DNA from: Beijerinckiaceae bacterium | GTDB lineage: Bacteria; Pseudomonadota; Alphaproteobacteria; Rhizobiales; Beijerinckiaceae | Direction of reading: 5' to 3' | NCBI GenBank assembly: GCA_027531565.1 | Contig: JAPZSB010000002.1 | Location: 248,001-312,000 of the forward strand | Length of the DNA: 64,000 nt | In this document: positions 57,933 to 64,000 of the stretch, in pieces | Layout: every line of letters starts with the position of its first letter | How positions within the stretch are numbered: position 1 is the first letter of the stretch | Made by a program: the position numbers and the translations under genes | Notes under the pieces: generated by a model | What the model saw: the letters and a program-made list of their open reading frames with translations, nothing else | The model's database searches: none | Told to the model about the DNA's origin: nothing

Positions 57933-58570
57933 GGGGAAGCACTTTCGGAAGGCGCCGGCGCGGTGCCGGCGAGGAAGGCCTGCATCGTTTCCAGCACGGT
58001 CTGCACCATCTGCTCATGCGGGATTTCCATGCTGGTCACGCTGAGATCGGCCTCGGCATAGACGGGGTAGCGCTTGTCGATCAGCGCCTGCATCGTCGCC
58101 ACGGGATCGGCGGTCTGGAGCAGCGGGCGGTTCTGGCGTTTCTGGACCCGTCGCATCAGCACGGCGAGATCCGCCTTGAGCCAGACGGAGACGGCCTTCT
58201 CGCGGATGCGGGCCCGCGTCTCGGCATCCATGAAGGCGCCGCCGCCGGTGGCAATGACCTGCTGTGGCTCGCCCAGCAGCCGGGCGATGACCTTCCGCTC
58301 GCCGGCACGGAATTCCGCCTCGCCGAGCTGGGCGAAAATCTCGGGAATGGTCATCCGGGCCGATTCCTCGATCGCATGGTCGGAATCGATGAAGGGCAGG
58401 CCGAGCCGCTGCGCGAGGCGGCGCCCCACCGAGGTCTTGCCGGCACCCATCAGGCCGACCAGCACGACATGCCGGCCCGCGAGAGCTTCGCGCACGGCCG
58501 GCGCCAGCATCAGCGGGGCGGATTCTTGGGCCGGAGGTGAGTCCTGGGCCGGGGCGGTCGCTTCGGTCAT
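57929..58570 (-). CDS. aroK: Shikimate kinase
   Basis: A 213-residue shikimate kinase. Walker A is GLMGAGKTSVG (about residues 39-49), the shikimate-binding Asp lies in FIDSDHAIEE, and the GGG region is VIATGGGAFMD. The lid has LKADLAVLMRRVQKRQNRPLL. The N-terminal 28 residues are Ala/Pro-rich and longer than usual; an internal ATG (58510 region) could give a shorter form. It heads the aroK-aroB operon. Confidence 0.94.
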   Translation of the reverse strand: MTEATAPAQDSPPAQESAPLMLAPAVREALAGRHVVLVGLMGAGKTSVGRRLAQRLGLPFIDSDHAIEESARMTIPEIFAQLGEAEFRAGERKVIARLLGEPQQVIATGGGAFMDAETRARIREKAVSVWLKADLAVLMRRVQKRQNRPLLQTADPVATMQALIDKRYPVYAEADLSVTSMEIPHEQMVQTVLETMQAFLAGTAPAPSESASP

Positions 58571-58702
58571 GCGTGGTTCCTGTCGCGCGACACCTAATGC
58601 AAAAACCGCGAGAAATTTCTACCGCGAATTGGCACAAACCGTTAAGCAGGACGGCGTTGCCGGCGGCTCCTGCCGCATTTCCGCGCCCGAGAGTATGCAT
58701 CG

Positions 58703-58852
58703 ATGCTGTTCCTGCTCCGGATCCTGATCGTGGCCGGTCTTCTCGCCGGACTCGCCTATGGCACGCTCCATGCGCTCGCCACGCTGGTCGAGCCCGAACA
58801 GCGCGAGATCTCGGTCCCGGTCGATCCGCCCCGGCCGCGCGGGGCATCATGA
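58703..58852 (+). CDS. 49-residue membrane microprotein upstream of xerD
   Basis: A short gene encodes a single membrane segment (residues 2-20, FLLRILIVAGLLAGLAYG) followed by a polar, Pro-rich tail (EPEQREISVPVDPPRPRG). Its TGA overlaps the xerD ATG (ATGA at 58849-58852), a normal coupling junction, which supports it being real. The reading frame starts at ATG 58703 in an upstream region otherwise non-coding. I recall a similar small protein upstream of xerD in other Hyphomicrobiales but cannot name a family. Function unknown. Confidence 0.7.
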   Translation: MLFLLRILIVAGLLAGLAYGTLHALATLVEPEQREISVPVDPPRPRGAS

Positions 58853-59766
58853 GCGAGCGGGCACTCCGGGGTTTCCTTGCCATGCTGGCGGCCGAGCGCG
58901 GTGCCGCGAAGAACACGCTCGACGCCTATCGCCGCGATCTCGCCCATTATCTCGAGGCCATCGCGCCGGAAACGGCGGAAACGGTCGCTGTCGCGCGGAT
59001 CCGCGCCTATCTGCAGAATCTGGCGGCGGAAGGGTTCAAGCCGGCCACTCTGGCGCGGCGGCTGTCCTCGATCCGGCAGTTCCATGGCTTCCTCTATACC
59101 GAGGCGATGCGGCCGGATGATCCGACCGTGACGCTGGAGGGGCCGAAGCGCGGCTCCTCCCTGCCCAAGGTGATCAGCGTCGACGATGTCAGCCGTCTGC
59201 TCGATCAGGCGCGGTCCGAGGCCGACAAGCCGGGCCTGACCGCCCATGCCCGCCTTGCGGCCTTGCGTCTGCTGGCGATGGTCGAGCTGCTCTATGCCAC
59301 CGGCCTGCGGGTGTCGGAGCTCGTGGCGCTGCCGGCCCAGAGCATCCGGCCCGACCGCGAGGGGCTGATCGTGCGCGGCAAGGGCAACAAGGAACGGCTG
59401 GTCCTGATCACCGGGGCGGCGCAGGAGGCCGTCCGCCAGTACCGGGCAGCGATGAAGCCGGGCGAGTCGTCGCGGTTCCTCTTTCCGGCCGCCAGCGAGC
59501 TCGGGCACGTGCCCCGGCAGGTTTTCGCACGGGAATTGAAGCGGCTGGCCGGTGCCGCCGGCATCCGTGCCGACCTCCTCTCGCCGCATGTGCTGCGGCA
59601 CGCCTTCGCCACGCATCTCCTGCAGAACGGGGCCGACCTGCGCATCGTCCAGCAACTTCTTGGCCATGCCGATATTGCGACAACGCAGATCTATACCCAT
59701 GTGCTGGATGAGAGGGCCCGCGCGATGGTGCGGGACCTGCATCCGCTGAACGACAGGCCGGAATAA
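58849..59766 (+). CDS. xerD: Tyrosine site-specific recombinase XerD
   Basis: A 305-residue tyrosine recombinase, partner of XerC at dif. Catalytic residues: Arg154 (TGLRVSEL), Lys178 (RGKGNKERL), His247 and Arg250 (HVLRH), His273 (LLGHADI), and Tyr282. The XerD-like GKGNKERLV box and the HVLRHAFATHLLQNGADLR segment support the label. ATG 58849 overlaps the microprotein stop. It lies between aroK and accA, a setting typical of XerD in this order. Confidence 0.92.
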   Translation: MSERALRGFLAMLAAERGAAKNTLDAYRRDLAHYLEAIAPETAETVAVARIRAYLQNLAAEGFKPATLARRLSSIRQFHGFLYTEAMRPDDPTVTLEGPKRGSSLPKVISVDDVSRLLDQARSEADKPGLTAHARLAALRLLAMVELLYATGLRVSELVALPAQSIRPDREGLIVRGKGNKERLVLITGAAQEAVRQYRAAMKPGESSRFLFPAASELGHVPRQVFARELKRLAGAAGIRADLLSPHVLRHAFATHLLQNGADLRIVQQLLGHADIATTQIYTHVLDERARAMVRDLHPLNDRPE

Positions 59767-59913
59767 CAGCCCGAAGGGCGGGGGGGCTTGACGCCAAGCG
59801 CCTCAATCGTCAGGTTGCGGCGCCTTTTCGGGGGTTCCACGCACCGGTCTGGCCGTCTTTCCGCGGCCCGGACATGCCGGCAGCCTGTCTGTACCGAAAC
59901 ATGTTGAAGGTTC

Positions 59914-60870
59914 ATGCGCGCCTATCTGGATTTCGAGAAGCCGGTTGCCGAGCTTGAGAGCAAGATTGCCGAATTGCGGGCCCTCGCGGCCCGGGACGGC
60001 GCCACCGCCATCGGCGAAGATGTGACGCGCCTCGAGGCCAAGGCGGAATCCGCCCTGCGCGATCTCTATGCGAATCTGACGCCCTGGCAGAAGACGCAGG
60101 TGGCGCGCCATCCCGAGCGGCCGCATTGCCTCGATTACATCGAATCCCTGTTCACGGAATTCACCGCCATCGCGGGTGACCGGGTGTTCGGCGAGGATGC
60201 GGCCGTCGTGGCCGGCTTCGCCCGGTTCCGGGGCGAGCCCGTCGCGGTGATCGGACAGGAAAAGGGCTCGAATACCGAGAGCCGGCTGAAGCACAATTTC
60301 GGCATGGCCCGGCCCGAAGGCTACCGCAAGGCGCAGCGCGTCATGGAACTGGCTGACCGGTTCGGCCTTCCCGTCATCTCGCTGGTCGACACGGCGGGTG
60401 CCTATCCCGGCATCGGCGCCGAGGAACGCGGCCAGGCCGAGGCGATCGCCCGCTCGACCGATGCCTGCCTGGCGCTCGGCGTGCCGAATGTCGCGGTGAT
60501 TCTCGGCGAGGGCGGATCCGGCGGGGCGATCGCGATTGCCACCTCGAACCGCGTGCTGATGCTCGAACATGCGATCTACAGCGTGATCTCGCCGGAAGCG
60601 GCGGCATCGATCCTGTGGCGTGATTCGCAGCGGGCCCAGGAAGCCGCGACCACGATGAAGATCACCGCGCAGGACCTGCTGCGCATGAACGTCATCGACG
60701 TGATCATTTCCGAGCCGGTGGGCGGGGCCCATCGCGCTCCGCAGGATGCCATCCATGCCACCGGCGAAGCCGTGGCGCGTGCCCTCCAGGACATGGCCGG
60801 GATGGGCCCGGATGCCCTGCGCGAGGCCCGTGCCGAGAAATTCCTCGCCATCGGCCGGCGGCTCGGATAA
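59914..60870 (+). CDS. accA: Acetyl-CoA carboxylase carboxyltransferase alpha subunit
   Basis: A 318-residue AccA, which with AccD transfers carboxyl from biotin to acetyl-CoA in fatty-acid synthesis. It begins MRAYLDFEKPVAELESKI, a family opening. Active-site loops read VDTAGAYPGIGAEERGQAEAI and GEGGSGGAIAI. It is 147 bp after xerD and 139 bp before the L,D-transpeptidase gene. Confidence 0.96.
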   Translation: MRAYLDFEKPVAELESKIAELRALAARDGATAIGEDVTRLEAKAESALRDLYANLTPWQKTQVARHPERPHCLDYIESLFTEFTAIAGDRVFGEDAAVVAGFARFRGEPVAVIGQEKGSNTESRLKHNFGMARPEGYRKAQRVMELADRFGLPVISLVDTAGAYPGIGAEERGQAEAIARSTDACLALGVPNVAVILGEGGSGGAIAIATSNRVLMLEHAIYSVISPEAAASILWRDSQRAQEAATTMKITAQDLLRMNVIDVIISEPVGGAHRAPQDAIHATGEAVARALQDMAGMGPDALREARAEKFLAIGRRLG

Positions 60871-61009
60871 CCGCAGTTAACGAAGCCTTGATCTTATGAC
60901 GAGGTTTTGATGCAGTGCCCGTGGGCAATCGTCTAGACTGGTTGCCTTAATTCCGCCGGGCTGTGGGCCGAAAGGCTCGACGGGCCGGAATCTGCCGTGA
61001 GGTTTTGCC

Positions 61010-62425
61010 GTGTTGGGTCTGTCGGGTTCCTGGATGTCGCCGGTCGCGGGCAAGGGTGCACGCTATGGACTGGCCTTGGCCGCCCTGCTCGGGCTGGCCG
61101 CCTGCGACGAGAATGGCCGGCTGCCGTCGAATTCCCGTCACTACGTGCCGATCTCGCCCCAGATGGAAGCGCTGATGTCGGAGAAGGGCATGAATGCCCG
61201 GCAGCCGATCCTCCTCCGCGCCTACAAGAAGGAAAGCGAACTCGAGGTCTGGAAGCAGGATGCCTCGGGCGAATACAAGCTCCTGAAGACCTTCCCGATG
61301 TGCCGCTGGTCCGGCCAGCTCGGTCCCAAGAAGACCGAGGGCGACCGCCAGGTCCCGGAAGGCTTCTACGCCATCACGCCTCAGCAGCTGAACCCGAATT
61401 CGGCGTTCTATCTCTCGTTCAATGTCGGTTACCCGAACACCTATGACCGTGCCTATGGCCGTACCGGCAGCCTGATCATGGTGCATGGGGCGTGCTCGTC
61501 GCGCGGGTGTTTCTCGATGACGGACGAGCAGATCGCCGACATCTACGCCCTGACGCGTGAAGCCTTCGGCGGTGGCCAGAAGGCCGTGCAGCTGCAGAGC
61601 TTCCCGTTCCGGTTCACGCCGCAGAACCTCGCCCGTTACCGGGCTGACGAACATATGCCCTTCTGGAAGAACCTGAAGGAAGGCGCGGACCATTTCGATG
61701 TGACGAAGCGCGAGCCGCAGGTCTCGGTCTGCGGCCGGCGTTATGTCTTCAATGCCCAGCCGAAGGACGGCGCCCGGTTCGATGCGCAGGCGGCCTGCCC
61801 GCCCATCCAGCAGGACGAGGCCCTTGTGGCCGCCGTCAATGCCAAGGCGCGGGGCGACGAGCAGCAGGTGGCTTCGCTTGTCAGCGCCGGCACCAAGGCC
61901 GTGAAGCGCATCTACCAGGATGGCGACCAGCATCCCTCGTTCAAGAACACGATCCATGCCCAGGTCGGCGGCAGCGAAGGCAATCGCCTCGCCACCCCGG
62001 TGGCGCCGGGCACCTCCCGCGTCGCCGAGGTCTCGCAGCCCGACGCGCTGGATCACGGCCCCGTCGATGTGCCGGCCGAGCAGGCCCGCGGCCTGAGCCG
62101 GCAGGCGCTGCTGGCCAAGGCCTCGCAGGTCCGCCTTCAGGAGAGCGGCGTGCTCGCCACACCGGCGGCACCGGCCGCGCCCGCCGCCAGCGCCCGCGCC
62201 GTGGCCAATGCGCCGGCCGCACCGTCCACGGCTGTCGTTGCGCCGCCGCGCTCGACAGCGACTGCCCTGGTCTCGTCCGAGCCGTCGCGGAAGCAGGAGC
62301 CGGCCTTCTACCAGCGCTGGATCGGTTCCCTCGGCAACCTGACAGCCAGCGCCGCCGGAACGGGCGAGGACGCGCCGCAGGCCGTTACCGCGCCGCTGCC
62401 GCCCAAGGCGCCGCCGCGCCGCTGA
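61010..62425 (+). CDS. L,D-transpeptidase lipoprotein (YafK-like)
   Basis: A 471-residue protein with a lipobox (LAAC, Cys32) and a YkuD-type catalytic domain. The motif MVHGACSSRGCFSM gives His159 and catalytic Cys167. GTG 61010 is chosen: GAGG lies seven bases upstream; ATG 61034 is the alternative. The C-terminal 130 residues are Ala/Pro-rich with no clear domain. Homologues form 3-3 peptidoglycan cross-links or attach/cleave outer-membrane lipoproteins; YafK-like members are thought to cut such links. An intrinsic terminator follows. Confidence 0.85.
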   Translation: MLGLSGSWMSPVAGKGARYGLALAALLGLAACDENGRLPSNSRHYVPISPQMEALMSEKGMNARQPILLRAYKKESELEVWKQDASGEYKLLKTFPMCRWSGQLGPKKTEGDRQVPEGFYAITPQQLNPNSAFYLSFNVGYPNTYDRAYGRTGSLIMVHGACSSRGCFSMTDEQIADIYALTREAFGGGQKAVQLQSFPFRFTPQNLARYRADEHMPFWKNLKEGADHFDVTKREPQVSVCGRRYVFNAQPKDGARFDAQAACPPIQQDEALVAAVNAKARGDEQQVASLVSAGTKAVKRIYQDGDQHPSFKNTIHAQVGGSEGNRLATPVAPGTSRVAEVSQPDALDHGPVDVPAEQARGLSRQALLAKASQVRLQESGVLATPAAPAAPAASARAVANAPAAPSTAVVAPPRSTATALVSSEPSRKQEPAFYQRWIGSLGNLTASAAGTGEDAPQAVTAPLPPKAPPRR

Positions 62426-62451
62426 GCGCCGGCCTCCCCGCGACAGCGTGA

Positions 62452-62475
62452 AGCCCCCTCTCGAGGGGGCTTTTT
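62452..62475 (+). terminator. Intrinsic terminator of the L,D-transpeptidase gene
   Basis: AGCCCCCT (62452-62459) pairs with AGGGGGCT (62464-62471) around CTCG, and five T follow. It lies 27 bp after the stop and separates the gene from the convergent methyltransferase-like gene. Confidence 0.88.
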
Positions 62476-62496
62476 CGTGCAGGCCCTGCGACGGGC

Positions 62497-63096
62497 TCAG
62501 ACTTCCGGTTCGAGAATGATGATGTTCGCCGTCACGAAGGGCCGGAACCGGCCATGCCGCGTGATCGTCGTCAGGAAATGGCCGAGTTCGGGGTAACCGC
62601 CCTCGCCGGTGAAATCGGCCGCATCGTCGATCAGCACCACATGCCCTTCGACCGGTGAATCGAGGATGCAGCGGATTTCCGCGCTGATCGGCGAGGCCTG
62701 GGCACCATGGGCGGTTTCGCCGGCCGAATAATGCCCGTCCAGCCAGAACAGGGCCGGTTCCTTCAGCAGGGCGACGATGCGCGGCAGCACATCCGCCGCG
62801 TCGCCCTGATGGAGTTCGACGTTGTTCCGGCCGGCGAAGCGCTGGTTGGCCCGGTCAAAGTATTCCGGCGAGAGTTCGACCGAAATCGACCGGATCCCGG
62901 TGGCCGCCACGGAGGCAAGGGTGTCGCCCTTGAACGTGCCGGTCTCGATGAAGGTTCCGAAGCCGTAGCTCTCGAGATAGCGATGGATCAGCCGCCGCTT
63001 GACGGCCGGTGCCGGCGGGTTCGGCATGCCCGACATCACCCAGCGGAAAATCTGGGCGGCGTTGCGGACATGGTTGAGGCGCTGCAGGACGGACAT
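62497..63096 (-). CDS. SAM-dependent methyltransferase-like protein
   Basis: A 199-residue protein with a Rossmann-like core: FGTFIETGTFKGDTLASVAA resembles a class I methyltransferase motif I, ISVELSPEYF supplies the acidic residue of the next strand, and FWLDGHYS and VVLIDDAADF resemble later strands. This pattern occurs in small TylF/CmcI-like or polysaccharide-associated methyltransferase-like proteins; activity and substrate are uncertain. It lies 23 bp after the secA stop on the same strand and so may be co-transcribed with secA. Confidence 0.6.
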   Translation of the reverse strand: MSVLQRLNHVRNAAQIFRWVMSGMPNPPAPAVKRRLIHRYLESYGFGTFIETGTFKGDTLASVAATGIRSISVELSPEYFDRANQRFAGRNNVELHQGDAADVLPRIVALLKEPALFWLDGHYSAGETAHGAQASPISAEIRCILDSPVEGHVVLIDDAADFTGEGGYPELGHFLTTITRHGRFRPFVTANIIILEPEV

Positions 63097-63119
63097 GGAT
63101 CAGGGCCGCTTGCCGCCGG

Positions 63120-64000
<881 letters not shown>

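Overview
The window is GC-rich, densely coded DNA from an alphaproteobacterium, most likely of the order Hyphomicrobiales (Rhizobiales). Supporting this are an F1 ATP synthase operon (atpHAGDC) without the Fo genes, a cobS/cobT cobaltochelatase pair beside a J-domain protein and BolA, a SUV3-like helicase-S4-fdxA-carD-rpoH run, an Lrp-type proline regulator divergent from a PutA without an N-terminal DNA-binding domain, a cyclic glucan exporter of the NdvA/ChvA type, and an ACC deaminase with its Lrp-type regulator. The last two suggest a plant- or rhizosphere-associated lifestyle (inference). Both edges cut a gene: a DUF4337-type membrane protein at the left and secA at the right. No insertion sequence, prophage, CRISPR array or rRNA operon was seen; one tRNA gene is present.

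Layout. 0-9 kb: partial DUF4337 protein, xerC, priA, then atpHAGDC closed by an intrinsic terminator. 9-15 kb: outer-membrane barrel protein, putA with divergent putR and a perfect inverted repeat between them, and terC with a recognisable promoter. 15-24 kb: acyl-CoA synthetase, a coupled D,D-carboxypeptidase/EamA transporter/CobW GTPase cluster, thiolase, MFS transporter and a CNNM/CorC-type transporter. 24-30 kb: bolA, J-domain protein, cobS, a GNAT and a HAD gene inserted before cobT, and a Tat-exported phytase/esterase-like protein, mostly joined by 4-nt stop/start overlaps. 30-38 kb: rpmB, DUF3108 protein, a 706-bp gap with several inverted repeats, SUV3-like helicase, S4 protein, fdxA, a leader with a possible small RNA or attenuator, carD and rpoH.

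38-43 kb: M48 lipoprotein protease, SNase-like exported protein, tRNA-Arg(CCT), DUF900 lipoprotein hydrolase and a DEAD-box helicase with a structured leader. 43-50 kb looks like a catabolic accessory block of small divergent units, each with a local regulator or palindrome: TctC-type binding protein plus amidase facing a MarR gene, acdR facing acdS, and idnD facing idnO. 50-64 kb: DUF3772-MscS channel with a CAP lipoprotein, an orphan motA-motB pair, ndvA, aroK-aroB, a 49-residue membrane microprotein overlapping xerD, accA, an L,D-transpeptidase, a methyltransferase-like protein and the 3' end of secA.

No wholly new multi-gene system stands out. The items most worth checking are the microprotein upstream of xerD, the fdxA-carD leader, the structured DEAD-box leader, and the non-coding gap upstream of the SUV3-like helicase. 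All functional calls come from reading the sequence and family motifs; no database search was run.
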